Below are positions 45,201 to 54,000 of a DNA stretch of 64,000 nucleotides, piece by piece. The DNA lies in NCBI RefSeq assembly GCF_028693505.1, contig NZ_JAQUVF010000005.1, positions 1-64,000 of the forward strand, written 5' to 3'. This stretch comes from Oscillibacter sp. GTDB taxonomy: Bacteria > Bacillota > Clostridia > Oscillospirales > Oscillospiraceae. Within the stretch, counting starts at the first letter, position 1; the number at the start of each line of letters is the position of its first letter. Under the pieces are notes generated by a model. It was not told the origin of the DNA. It worked only from the letters and a program-made list of their open reading frames with translations, and did no database searches. Position numbers and translations under genes: made by a program.

Positions 45201-46358
45201 ATGAAACGAATCATCTCTTTACTGCTGGGAGCAGGTCTGCTGCTCTCACTGACCGCCTGCGGAGGGAAAGCTCCCGCAGAGGATACCCCCGTCGCCGGCA
45301 CCGCCGTACAGGTGGAGACCGTGGCGGCAGACACCATCGCAACCGACAGCAAGGTTTCCGGCAAGGTCGCCGCAGACAACGAATCCACCATCATGATCGC
45401 CTCCGCGGCCAAGTGCACCGCCGTCTACTTTGAGGCGGGGGACACGGTGCGCCCGGGAGACGTGATCTGCACGCTGGATGTGGTCAGCACCCTCTCTTCC
45501 CGCAGCGCCGCGCAGATCAGCTACGCGGCCGCCGCCCAGAGCTATCAGGATCAAAAGGGCGTTTTTGAAGCGCAGGTGAATCTGTGCCAGAAGAACGTCA
45601 ACGATTTGAAGGCGCTTTTCGCCATCGGCGCGGCGTCCCAAATGGAGATCGATCAGGCGGAGCTGCAATTGCAATCCGCCGTCGCCACCCGCAACTCCAC
45701 GCTCTCCCAGCTGGAGGCCGGGATGCAAAACGCCAAGTCCGGACTGGAGCAGCTGGATACCGCGCTGGAGAATGTGGATGCCGCGGGCAACGTGGTAGCG
45801 CCCATCGCCGGAACGCTGGTGACGATGAACGCGGTGGAAAACGCGTTTGTCTCCGCCGCGATGCCCCTGGCGGTCATCGACGGCGCGGACCAGATGAAGA
45901 TCACGGTTTCCGTCTCCGAGACGCTGGTGCCCAAGCTGGCCTCCGGCGATGAAGCGGACGTCTATGTAAGCGCGGTGGGGCAGAGCTTCTCCGCCGTGAT
46001 CCGCTCGGTGGAAAAGGCGGCCAGTGCGCAAACCAAGCTCTACACGGTCACGCTCACGGTGCCGCCCGAGGTCACCGGGCTGCTTTCCGGCATGTTTGCC
46101 GACGTGACGTTCCATACCGACGTCTCCGAAGGGACGCTGGTCATTCCCACGGAGGCCATTCTCACAAGCGGCGAGACGCAGTACGTCTTTGTGGTGGAAA
46201 ACGACACCGCCAAATCGGTGGAAGTCACCACGGGCCTCAACGGCAGCGGCGTCACGGAGATCACCTCCGGCCTCAGCGAGGGGCAACAGCTGGTGACCGT
46301 CGGGCAATCCTACCTCTCCGACGGGGACATTGTCCGCGTTGTCACCGGGGAGGAATAA
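45201..46358 (+). CDS. RND efflux periplasmic-adaptor (HlyD/MFP) lipoprotein
   Basis: 385 residues. Signal peptide ending LLLSLTACGG, so a lipid-anchored protein. The membrane fusion protein order is visible: a beta-strand and lipoyl half (SGKVAADNESTIMIASAAKCTAVYFEAGDTVRPGDVICTLD), a helical hairpin (about 110-190), the second lipoyl half (GNVVAPIAGTLVTMNAVENAFV), then a beta-barrel domain and a C-terminal domain (TEAILTSGETQYVFVVENDTAKSVEVTTGL). It joins the RND pump to the TolC-like protein. It is 18 bases after the TolC-like gene and 6 before the pump gene. Confidence 0.92.
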   Translation: MKRIISLLLGAGLLLSLTACGGKAPAEDTPVAGTAVQVETVAADTIATDSKVSGKVAADNESTIMIASAAKCTAVYFEAGDTVRPGDVICTLDVVSTLSSRSAAQISYAAAAQSYQDQKGVFEAQVNLCQKNVNDLKALFAIGAASQMEIDQAELQLQSAVATRNSTLSQLEAGMQNAKSGLEQLDTALENVDAAGNVVAPIAGTLVTMNAVENAFVSAAMPLAVIDGADQMKITVSVSETLVPKLASGDEADVYVSAVGQSFSAVIRSVEKAASAQTKLYTVTLTVPPEVTGLLSGMFADVTFHTDVSEGTLVIPTEAILTSGETQYVFVVENDTAKSVEVTTGLNGSGVTEITSGLSEGQQLVTVGQSYLSDGDIVRVVTGEE

Positions 46359-46364
46359 AAACGG

Positions 46365-49300
46365 ATGAGTACGGCAAAATTTTGCATCAGGCATAAAGTG
46401 ACCACGCTGCTGGCGGTCATCATGATCGTGATTTTCGGCGCGGTTTTCACCACGCAGCTGCAAATGGCGCTGCTGCCGGACATGGAAGCGCCCATGGCGG
46501 TGGTGGTGTGCTATTACAACGGCGCAAACCCCAGTGATATGGAAGAGCTGGTCAGCCGCCCGCTGGAAACGGCCATCATGTCCGTTCCCGGCGTGGATCA
46601 GGTGTCCTCCTCCTCTCAGGACGGCGTGAGTCAGGTCCAGATCACCTATGTGGAGGGGACAAATCTGGATATCGCCGCCACCAAGCTGCGGGAGCAGTTC
46701 GATCTGCTCTCCCTGCCGGACGGCGCCATGGACCCCATCATCGTCAATCTCAACATCAGCGACATGATGCCCACCGCTATGGTCGCCCTGACAGGCGACG
46801 ACCCGGCAAAGCTCCAGTCGCTGGCGGAGGACGTGGTGGCCCCCGCGCTGGAGCGCATCGACGGCGTGGCCTCGGTGAGCATCTTCGGCGGCGTGGAACA
46901 GCAGGTCGCCGTGCGCATCGACGCCGCCCGGGCGGCGGGCTTCGGTCTTTCCAATAGTTACATTTCCCAGTTCCTCGGGGCGGAGAATCTGCTCTACCCC
47001 GGCGGCAATCTGCAAAACGGCTCCAAAAAGCTGACAGTCAGCACCGACGCCAAGTTCCAGTCCGTGGAGGACGTGGCGGCCATGCTGGTGGCCCTGCCCG
47101 CAGGCGGCAGCGTGCGTCTGGGCGAGGTGGCCGACGTGGCGCTGGAGACGAAGGACACCGACACCGTTGCCAGAATGGACGGCAGCAACTGCGTGCTGCT
47201 GCAGGTTTCCAAGCAGTCCGGCGCCAACGAGGCGGCGGCGGCCTCCGCCGTGGAAAAGCGGATGGGCAAGCTGGCCGCGCAGAACAATGCCATTCATTAT
47301 AGTCTCCCCTATCTTGCTTCGGACTACATTGACATGTCCGTGGAATCCGCGGTGCAGAACATCATTCTGGGCGTGGTTTTGGCGGCGGTGGTGGTGTTCT
47401 TGTTCCTGCGCCGCTGGGGCGCCACCATGACCATCGCGGTTTCCATGCCGGTCTGTATTCTGACGGTGTTCATTTTGATGAACGTGTTCGACCTGACCCT
47501 CAATATGATGAGTCTGGGCGGCATTGCCATGGGCGTCGGCATGATCGTGGATAACTCCATTGTGGTGCTGGAGAATATTTACCGGTATGTCGCCGAGGGG
47601 CACGAGCGCATGAGTGCCTGCGTGGAGGGCACAAAGGAAGTGACCTCCTCCGTGATGGCCTCCACACTGACCACCGTGGCGGTCTTTCTCCCGCTGGGCC
47701 TTGCCGGCGGCATTGCGGGCATGATGTTTAAGGATTTTTGCCTCACTATCGCCTTTTTGATTCTCTCGTCCCTGTTCATTGCCCTGACGCTGGTGCCCCT
47801 TTTGTGCTACATGATGCTGGACGAGGAGAAGGTCCGGCAGGATACGCTCAAGCGGGCGGGTAAGAAGAAGGGCGCCGTTTCCGCCAAGGTCGGCGGCTGG
47901 ATTCGTCGGCTCAACGACTTCTATCTCAAGCTTTTGAACTATTTCGTGCACCACTTGAAAACCGGGATGCTGGTGTCCGTGGGACTGGTGGTCCTGTTTT
48001 CCGTGTGCTGTTTGTCCACAAAGATGGTTTTGATCCCCGAGATGGATCAAGGCCAGGTCTCCGTTACCATCGCCATGCCCACCGGCTCCGGTATCGGGGA
48101 ATCCACCGCCATTGCCGACCGGGTATCCGCCATCGTGGAAGCGCAGGTGCCGGAGCTGGAGAGCATGTATTACATGGCGCAAAGCGGCTCCGGGTCCATG
48201 ATGTCCAGCGGAGATTCCACCACCATGGGCGTGGTTTTGGTGGACAAGAGCGCGCGCAGCCGCTCATCCGCGCAGGTGGCGGACGATCTGCGGGCCAAGC
48301 TGCAGGATATCGCCGGATGCGAGATCACCGTGGGCACCTCCGAGATGACCGGGATGATGAGCGGCAGCGAGATCAGCGTAAATGTCACGGGAGAGGATTA
48401 TGCCACGCTTGCCATGATCGCGGACGATTTGACCGCGCAGATCGCGAAGCTCCCCGACGCTGTGGACGTGACCAGTTCCGTGGCGGAGCAGATTCCGCAG
48501 GTGAAGGTCACCATGAATCGGGAAGCCGCCGCGCAGTATGGACTGACCGCCGCCACCGTGGGCGCCGCCGTCCGCGCGGAGCTGACCGGCGCCACCGCCA
48601 CAAAGGTTACCATTGACAACAAGGAGCTGGACGTGGTGGTCAAGGGCGACGGCGCGGCCTCGGAAAACTTGGACGCCCTGCGCTCCATGCCGGTAGCCAC
48701 CGCCATGGGCGGACATGTGCCCCTTTCCGCTGTGGCACAGGTGAATGTTGTGCAGGCGCCGCAGACCATCACCCGGGTGAACCAGTCCCGGCAGGTGACC
48801 ATCAGCGGCGATACCATCAGCGGCGACACGGCCGCTATGACCAAACAGATCAGCACCATCTTAAATAGCTATTCTGTGCCGGACGGGTATACCGTGGAGA
48901 CCGCCGGAGCCTATGAGGACATGATGGACAGCTTCGGGGATTTGATGCTGGCGCTGCTGGTGGCGCTGGGACTGGTCTACTTCGTGCTGGCGGCGCAGTT
49001 TGAATCCTTCCTGATGCCCGTCATCATCATGATGATCCTGCCGGTGGCCTTCACCGGCGCGCTGTTCGCCCTGCCGCTCACCGGCCGGAACCTGTCCATG
49101 ATCTCGCTGGTGGCGCTTATTATGCTGGCGGGCACCGTGGTGAATAACTCCATCATTCTGGTGGACTACATCCGCATCCGCCGGGAGCGGGGCGAGAGCC
49201 GGGAGGATGCCATTTTGAAGGCCTGCCCGCTTCGTATCCGCCCGGTGATGATGACCACCCTCACCACCATCCTTGCCATGGTCCCCATGGCGCTGGGCAT

Positions 49301-49478
49301 TGGCGACACCAACGAAATGATGAGCGACATGGGCATCACCATGATGAGCGGCATGACCATCTCCACCATTGTGACGCTGCTGTTCACCCCCGTCTATTAT
49401 TCCGTCATCGATAATTTCAGCCGTTGGCTCCGCCGGAAAAAGCCGGAGAGCGTCGACGTGAGCGTGGAAGTGGGATAA
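46365..49478 (+). CDS. RND-family efflux pump (AcrB/HAE-like)
   Basis: 1037 residues with the standard RND layout of two halves, each one helix, a large extracytoplasmic domain, then five or more helices. The first helix is at about 12-30, and the porter domain starts DMEAPMAVVVCYYNGANPSDMEELVSRPLETAIMSVPGVDQVSS. The first transmembrane bundle at about 330-480 includes GVGMIVDNSIVVLENIYRY, with the proton-relay aspartate. The second half repeats the pattern from about 525 and ends with SLVALIMLAGTVVNNSIILVDYIRIRRERGESREDAIL. It exports drugs or lipids using the proton gradient, together with the two genes upstream. Confidence 0.94.
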   Translation: MSTAKFCIRHKVTTLLAVIMIVIFGAVFTTQLQMALLPDMEAPMAVVVCYYNGANPSDMEELVSRPLETAIMSVPGVDQVSSSSQDGVSQVQITYVEGTNLDIAATKLREQFDLLSLPDGAMDPIIVNLNISDMMPTAMVALTGDDPAKLQSLAEDVVAPALERIDGVASVSIFGGVEQQVAVRIDAARAAGFGLSNSYISQFLGAENLLYPGGNLQNGSKKLTVSTDAKFQSVEDVAAMLVALPAGGSVRLGEVADVALETKDTDTVARMDGSNCVLLQVSKQSGANEAAAASAVEKRMGKLAAQNNAIHYSLPYLASDYIDMSVESAVQNIILGVVLAAVVVFLFLRRWGATMTIAVSMPVCILTVFILMNVFDLTLNMMSLGGIAMGVGMIVDNSIVVLENIYRYVAEGHERMSACVEGTKEVTSSVMASTLTTVAVFLPLGLAGGIAGMMFKDFCLTIAFLILSSLFIALTLVPLLCYMMLDEEKVRQDTLKRAGKKKGAVSAKVGGWIRRLNDFYLKLLNYFVHHLKTGMLVSVGLVVLFSVCCLSTKMVLIPEMDQGQVSVTIAMPTGSGIGESTAIADRVSAIVEAQVPELESMYYMAQSGSGSMMSSGDSTTMGVVLVDKSARSRSSAQVADDLRAKLQDIAGCEITVGTSEMTGMMSGSEISVNVTGEDYATLAMIADDLTAQIAKLPDAVDVTSSVAEQIPQVKVTMNREAAAQYGLTAATVGAAVRAELTGATATKVTIDNKELDVVVKGDGAASENLDALRSMPVATAMGGHVPLSAVAQVNVVQAPQTITRVNQSRQVTISGDTISGDTAAMTKQISTILNSYSVPDGYTVETAGAYEDMMDSFGDLMLALLVALGLVYFVLAAQFESFLMPVIIMMILPVAFTGALFALPLTGRNLSMISLVALIMLAGTVVNNSIILVDYIRIRRERGESREDAILKACPLRIRPVMMTTLTTILAMVPMALGIGDTNEMMSDMGITMMSGMTISTIVTLLFTPVYYSVIDNFSRWLRRKKPESVDVSVEVG

Positions 49479-49498
49479 ACCGCCCGCTCACGGCGCAG

Positions 49499-49536
49499 AA
49501 AAAGAGGCTCCTCCCAACAGGGAGGAGCCTCTTTTT
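49499..49536 (+). terminator. Terminator after the RND operon
   Basis: Perfect 17-bp stem AAAAAGAGGCTCCTCCC/GGGAGGAGCCTCTTTTT with a 4-base loop, 20 bases after the pump stop. Confidence 0.93.
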
Positions 49537-49537
49537 C

Positions 49538-49593
49538 TTTAAGGCAACACCGCACAAAGACCGCCTGACGGCTTTGTGCGGTATTGCCTTAAA
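49538..49593. repeat. Long palindromic repeat, possible MITE-like element
   Basis: Arms TTTAAGGCAACACCGCACAAAG (22 bases, 49538-49559) and its complement at 49572-49593 differ at one position and enclose a 12-base loop. It sits between the RND terminator and the end of the GntR gene. It has no coding capacity. The size and shape fit a dispersed palindromic repeat or a terminator for the convergent gntR. Confidence 0.6.
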
Positions 49594-49598
49594 TCAGA

Positions 49599-50351
49599 TC
49601 ACGGACGCAGCTTTTCCAGCTTTTCGGAGGATTTTCCCTCCGCATACAACCGCTCCTGCTCCGCAATGGAAGAAAGATTCCCCATGAGATGCTGGCGCAT
49701 CCCGGCGCCGGCGGCATCCGAATCGTGATTGGCGATGGCGTCCACAATGCGGCGATGCGTGTCAATCGTCTCCTGATAAATGCGGTCATCCGTCAGCTTG
49801 CCGAAAAGCTGAACGGAGTAGGTAATCACCGGCAGCAATTTGGAGATCACCCGGTTTTGGGTGCAGGAGGCAATGCGCACATGCAGCGCTTCATCCCGTC
49901 CCAGATGATTTTGCCCGGTGTGGATCAGCGCTTCAATCTCCGCGCACAGCGCCCGCAGCTCCGCAATATCCTCCGGCGAGGCCTGCTGCGCGGCCAGCGA
50001 GGCCACCCACGGCTCCACATTTAAGCGGATATCCAGCAGCTCGTGGGCCAGACGCAGCTGGTCCGGCATGTAGGCAAAGCCCAGCGGGTCGTGCACCACG
50101 CCGGTCTGGTGGGAGACAAAGGTGCCCCGGCCCCGGCGGATCTCCAGCACATTTCTGGCCACCAGCAGCTTGACCGCCTCCCGCACCGTGCCCCGCCCCA
50201 CATTCAGCTGCTCTGCCAGATCGAACTCGTTGGGCAATTTTTCTCCGTTGGTCAGCTGCTGGTCAATAATGAGCTGGCTGATCTGGTCCGCCGCCTGCTC
50301 CGCCAGAGGGCTTTCCTTCTCCCGCACCGTTTCAAAAATGGATTCCGGCAT
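49599..50351 (-). CDS. GntR-family (FadR subfamily) regulator of the uxu cluster
   Basis: 250 residues from the ATG at 50351 (AGGAATCG upstream). The N-terminal winged helix reads LAEQAADQISQLIIDQQLTNGEKLPNEFDLAEQLNVGRGTVREAVKLLVARNVLEIRRGRGTFVS, the GntR signature, and the C-terminal helical FCD domain includes LDIRLNVEPWVASLAAQQAS and HRRIVDAIANHDSDAAGAGMRQHL. FadR-type regulators such as UxuR and ExuR respond to uronates. The gene is divergent from the SDR-ADH-uxuA-uxuB genes, so it very likely controls them. The shared 344-base region contains candidate dyads. Confidence 0.92.
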   Translation of the reverse strand: MPESIFETVREKESPLAEQAADQISQLIIDQQLTNGEKLPNEFDLAEQLNVGRGTVREAVKLLVARNVLEIRRGRGTFVSHQTGVVHDPLGFAYMPDQLRLAHELLDIRLNVEPWVASLAAQQASPEDIAELRALCAEIEALIHTGQNHLGRDEALHVRIASCTQNRVISKLLPVITYSVQLFGKLTDDRIYQETIDTHRRIVDAIANHDSDAAGAGMRQHLMGNLSSIAEQERLYAEGKSSEKLEKLRP

Positions 50352-50435
50352 AATCGATTCCTGTCTTTCTATAAAAATGCCGGTTGCTCGCGGCAACCGA
50401 CGGGTAGGACATCCCACGTGTGCTGTAACACTTAT

Positions 50436-50465
50436 TATATACCCGATTATACCGCCGCTTGTCAA
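50436..50465 (-). promoter_or_regulatory. Candidate promoter for the GntR gene
   Basis: Minus strand TTGACA (50460-50465), 18-base spacer, TATATA (50436-50441), about 85 bases before the gntR ATG. Confidence 0.5.
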
Positions 50466-50582
50466 GGCGGCAGGGGCCTTCCGGCACAAAGGGCAGGCCG
50501 TTTTTCAAAGTTTCGGAATTCTGTACAGTTTTCCTGCGCAACATTTGTTCAATAATAGGTATGGCTTTTTGCGAAAAAAACA

Positions 50583-50614
50583 ACTATAATTTAGACATAA
50601 GACGTGTGATGTCT
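50583..50614 (+). promoter_or_regulatory. TATAAT box and AGACAT/ATGTCT dyad, possible uxu promoter-operator
   Basis: A TATAAT sits at about 50585-50590 with no good -35 match, followed by the dyad AGACAT-N10-ATGTCT (50593-50598 and 50609-50614). This is a plausible site for the divergent GntR-type repressor. The rest of 50466-50695 holds no gene. Confidence 0.35.
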
Positions 50615-50695
50615 TTTGGTGGCGCTGCCTGAGAAGCCCCTGCCCTGCGGCAGGCGCGGCGGCGCAGTCGGGACATGAAGAGAGGAAAGGTGGAC

Positions 50696-51463
50696 ATGAT
50701 GGAAAACTTGTTTGACGTATCCGGGAAAAAAGTGATCGTGACCGGCGGCACCCGGGGCTTGGGCCTTGGCATGGCGGAAGGCTTTATGAAGGCCGGCAGC
50801 AAAGTGGTAATTGTTGGCACCTCCGAGAAAGTGTACGAGGTGGCGAAAGCCATGCAGGAAAAGGGCTATGACTGTCAGGGCGTCAAGGGTGATCTGGCAC
50901 AGCGGGAAGAAACGTACCGCGTGTTTCACGAGTGCGTGGAAAAGCTGGGCGGGGATCTGGACGTGCTGGTGAATGCCCACGGTATCCAGAGACGGCACAG
51001 CGCCGAGGAGTTCCCCCTCAACGAGTGGGACGATGTGCTGAGCGTGAATTTGGACGCGGTGTTCATTCTCTGCCAGGAAGCCGGAAAGATCATGCTGAAA
51101 AAGGGCTATGGAAAGATCATCAACATTGCCTCTATGATCTCCTTCTTTGGCGGTCAGACCATTCCCGCCTACGCTGCGGCCAAGGGCGGCGTGATGCAGC
51201 TGACGAAGGAGCTGTCCAACGACTGGGCAGGGCGGGGCGTCAATGTCAACGCCATCGCGCCGGGCTATATGGCCACCGAGATGAACGCGGCGCTGCTGGA
51301 CCCCTCCAACCCCAGATACGAGATCATCACCGGAAGAATCCCTGCGGGCCGCTGGGGCACCGGCGAGGACATGCAGGGCACGGCGCTTTTTCTGGCCTCC
51401 CATGCCAGCGATTATCTGTGCGGCGCCGTGATTCCGGTGGATGGCGGATATTTGGTAAAATAA
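50696..51463 (+). CDS. Short-chain dehydrogenase/reductase, KduD/gluconate 5-dehydrogenase-like
   Basis: About 255 residues. Two adjacent ATGs (50696 and 50699) follow AGAGGAAAGG and either may be used. Classical SDR features: GGTRGLGLGMAEGF near residue 16 for NAD(P) binding, NAHGIQRRHSAEEFPLNEWDDVLSVNLD near 90, catalytic Ser in NIASMISFFGG near 142, and YAAAKGG near 157, with a C-terminal PVDGGYLVK. The NAHGIQRR block and its neighbours resemble 2-deoxygluconate/2-keto-3-deoxygluconate dehydrogenases (KduD). Next to uxu genes it probably oxidises or reduces a keto-sugar acid. Precise substrate is inferred. Confidence 0.87.
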   Translation: MMENLFDVSGKKVIVTGGTRGLGLGMAEGFMKAGSKVVIVGTSEKVYEVAKAMQEKGYDCQGVKGDLAQREETYRVFHECVEKLGGDLDVLVNAHGIQRRHSAEEFPLNEWDDVLSVNLDAVFILCQEAGKIMLKKGYGKIINIASMISFFGGQTIPAYAAAKGGVMQLTKELSNDWAGRGVNVNAIAPGYMATEMNAALLDPSNPRYEIITGRIPAGRWGTGEDMQGTALFLASHASDYLCGAVIPVDGGYLVK

Positions 51464-51580
51464 TGGTTGCGGCGGATACGCAATTAGGAGTATAAATATA
51501 AGTATAGATGTCCAAGCGCGAATTGGTCGGAAGAACGTCCGCGCAATTTTAAAATTTTTTATTTCAGGAGGTACAATTCC

Positions 51581-52696
51581 ATGCCTGCAGGTAAAGCAAA
51601 AGAATGCCGTTGTTTCCAGTCTCCCTCCCGTTATATGCAGGGACCCGGCCTGATTAACCGTCTGCCCAAGTTTGCCGGCAATTTCGGCAAAACAGCTCTG
51701 TTGATCATTGACCCCTATTTTTATGATGATTTCTCCACCCGTGTGCCGAAGATGTTTGAAGAGGCCGGCATGAAGGCCTACACCGTGAAGTTCCCCGGAT
51801 ACGCCGGCCACAAGGAGCTGGACGAGCTGGTGGCCTTCGTCAAGACCCTGCCCGAAGTGCCCGAGACCTTCATCGGCATGGGCGGTGGCCAGACCATGGA
51901 CCTGAACAAGGCCGTGGCTGCCACTTACCGCAAAAACTGGATCAGCTTTGCCACCGCGCTGACCACCGACGCCCCCACCTTCACGCACACCGTCATCAAC
52001 AATCCCGGCGCGCAAAACGAGTTGATGTTCCACTACAAGAATCCCGACTTTGTTGTGGTGGATACGGAAATCACCATCCAGAGCCCCGCATGGATGCTGG
52101 TGTCCGGTATCGGCGATGCGCTGGCAACTTACATCGAGGCACAGGCGTCTTCCGCCAACAACAATGTCTGCAACTCCGGTTTGGACGATTATCGTCCCAC
52201 CATGCTGGGCATGGCGTCCGCCAAGCTGTGCTACGATATCCTCGTCAAGGACGGCATTGCCGCTATGCGCGCTGCCAAGCAGCACCTGCGCACCCCTGCC
52301 TATGAAAACGTGGTGGAGGCCGCCACACTGCTCTCCGGCGTGGGCTGCGAGAACACCGGCGTGTCCATTTCCCACGGCTTGCAGGCCGGCTTTGCCGTGC
52401 TGCCCAAGCATTTCCCCCACGGCACCGGCGTGGGCTACTGCGTGCTGGTGCAGCTGCTCGTGCAAAACGACGACCGCTTTGAGCAGATTTTTGAGTTCAA
52501 CAAGGCCATCGGTCTGCCGGTTTGCACTGCGGATCTGGAAATTCCCGCCGACCAGAGAGACGAGATTCTCGAAGCGCTGGTGGACGGTGTCTACGGCAAG
52601 CGCTGGAACGTGACCAACGTGCCCTTCTTCTTTGAAAAGAGCTCGCTGCTGGACGCCATCAAGTATCTGGACGCTTATGCGGCGGAGCATCAGTAA
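51581..52696 (+). CDS. Iron-containing/GldA-type alcohol dehydrogenase
   Basis: 371 residues. The glycerol dehydrogenase-like fold has GMGGGQTMDLNKAVA near residue 105 for NAD binding and the metal ligands Asp in SGIGDALATYIEA near 177, His in SISHGLQAGFA near 262 and His in FPHGTGVGYC near 280. GldA-type enzymes oxidise glycerol or other polyols and hydroxy acids. Located between the KduD-like SDR and uxuA, it is probably part of uronate or polyol catabolism here, not true glycerol use; no glycerol genes are nearby. AGGAGG precedes the ATG. A hairpin follows at 52747-52779. Confidence 0.87.
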   Translation: MPAGKAKECRCFQSPSRYMQGPGLINRLPKFAGNFGKTALLIIDPYFYDDFSTRVPKMFEEAGMKAYTVKFPGYAGHKELDELVAFVKTLPEVPETFIGMGGGQTMDLNKAVAATYRKNWISFATALTTDAPTFTHTVINNPGAQNELMFHYKNPDFVVVDTEITIQSPAWMLVSGIGDALATYIEAQASSANNNVCNSGLDDYRPTMLGMASAKLCYDILVKDGIAAMRAAKQHLRTPAYENVVEAATLLSGVGCENTGVSISHGLQAGFAVLPKHFPHGTGVGYCVLVQLLVQNDDRFEQIFEFNKAIGLPVCTADLEIPADQRDEILEALVDGVYGKRWNVTNVPFFFEKSSLLDAIKYLDAYAAEHQ

Positions 52697-52746
52697 CTTA
52701 TTTTCGATGACACCCACGCCACATACGGCGTCTCCCGATTGAGCCG

Positions 52747-52779
52747 ACCGGAGAGTCCCACGGGGGACTCTCCGGTTTT
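52747..52779 (+). terminator. Terminator between the GldA-like gene and uxuA
   Basis: Stem ACCGGAGAGTCCC/GGGACTCTCCGGT with a short loop and TTT tail, 50 bases after the dehydrogenase stop. uxuA is 66 bases on, so it may have its own promoter or depend on read-through. Confidence 0.75.
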
Positions 52780-52845
52780 GTGGCTTATAGATTCACCCCT
52801 GTTACCCAAGCGCAAAGCAATCATTGATTTAAGGAGGAACTACCC

Positions 52846-53940
52846 ATGAAAATGACATTCCGCTGGTACGGCGAGGGCCGTGACCCCATTTCCCTGCAAA
52901 ACATCAAGCAGATTCCCGGCGTCAGCGGCCTGATGGGCGTGCTGGACGAGAAGGCCGCCGGAGAGGTGTGGACCTACGAAGAGTGCAAGGCCTATGCCGA
53001 CCACGTGCATGCCGCGGGCCTTGAGGTGGAGGTCATCGAGTCCGTCAACGTCCACGAGGACATCAAGATGGGCCTGCCCACCCGGGATCAGTTTATCGCC
53101 AACTACTGCGAGACCATCCGCAACCTTGCCGAGGTGGGCGTGAAGGTCATCATTTACAACTTCATGCCCGTGCTGGACTACCTGCGCACCGATGTGGCCC
53201 GGGAGATTCCTGAGGACGGCTCCAACAGCCTGTACTTCGACGAGAAGGATCTGGGCGACATGACTCCGCAGGAGATCGTGGAATACACGATGAATAACGC
53301 CAACGGCTTCTCCATTCCCGGCTGGGAGCCCGCGCGCCTCGCCGAGCTGAACAAGACCATGGAGGTCTACAAAGGCCTCACCGTGGCGGACATGCTGGAC
53401 AACTATAAGTATTTTCTGGACGGCGTGATCCCCACCTGCGAGGAAGTCGGCGTGAAGATGGCCTGCCATCCGGACGATCCCGCATGGCCCATTTTTGGCC
53501 TGCCCCGTCTGGCCCACAGTCAGGAGGGCTACGACAAGATCGTGGCGCTGCATGATTCCCCCTGCAACACCGTGTGCCTGTGCACCGGGTCTCTTGGCAG
53601 CGACCCCAATAATGACATTCCCGCCATCATCCGCCATTTCGGCGAGATGGACCGCATCGGCGCCATGCACGTGCGCAACATCAAGTTCCTGGGCTATCAC
53701 CACTTCCGGGAGGCGGCGCATCTGTCCTCCTCCGGCGATCTGGACATGTATGCCATCATGAAGGCGGTCTACGACACCTGCCCGAATACTTACATCCGGC
53801 CCGACCACGGCCGCATGATCTGGGACGAGGTGGGCCGTCCCGGCTACGGTCTGTATGACCGCGCGCTGGGCGCCACGTATCTAAACGGCCTGTGGGAAGC
53901 CATCTGCCGCGAAAACGGACGCCCCGAGCTGGCCAACTAA
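52846..53940 (+). CDS. uxuA: D-mannonate dehydratase
   Basis: 364 residues, usual for UxuA. The start [33 protein letters not shown] is highly characteristic. The metal-binding and active-site residues are in [18 protein letters not shown] near residue 204, [12 protein letters not shown] near 240, MHVRNIKF near 273 and [11 protein letters not shown] near 318. It dehydrates D-mannonate to 2-keto-3-deoxy-D-gluconate, the third step of glucuronate catabolism, using Fe(II) or Mn(II). uxuB follows 60 bases later. AAGGAGG precedes the ATG. Confidence 0.96.
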   Translation: MKMTFRWYGEGRDPISLQNIKQIPGVSGLMGVLDEKAAGEVWTYEECKAYADHVHAAGLEVEVIESVNVHEDIKMGLPTRDQFIANYCETIRNLAEVGVKVIIYNFMPVLDYLRTDVAREIPEDGSNSLYFDEKDLGDMTPQEIVEYTMNNANGFSIPGWEPARLAELNKTMEVYKGLTVADMLDNYKYFLDGVIPTCEEVGVKMACHPDDPAWPIFGLPRLAHSQEGYDKIVALHDSPCNTVCLCTGSLGSDPNNDIPAIIRHFGEMDRIGAMHVRNIKFLGYHHFREAAHLSSSGDLDMYAIMKAVYDTCPNTYIRPDHGRMIWDEVGRPGYGLYDRALGATYLNGLWEAICRENGRPELAN

Positions 53941-54000
53941 ACGCCTTTTTCCGGCGGCTGTCCGCAGCCGCCGGATGATTTTGAATGGAGGGAACCATCG

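Noticed and set aside
45246..48182. A 978-codon open frame on the minus strand opposite the adaptor and RND pump
   Set aside because: His/Gly/Arg-rich shadow frame spanning two real genes, with no recognisable domains.
51581..52696. Glycerol dehydrogenase for glycerol fermentation
   Set aside because: Fold and metal ligands fit GldA, but no glycerol uptake or dihydroxyacetone kinase genes are nearby and it lies in a uronate cluster.
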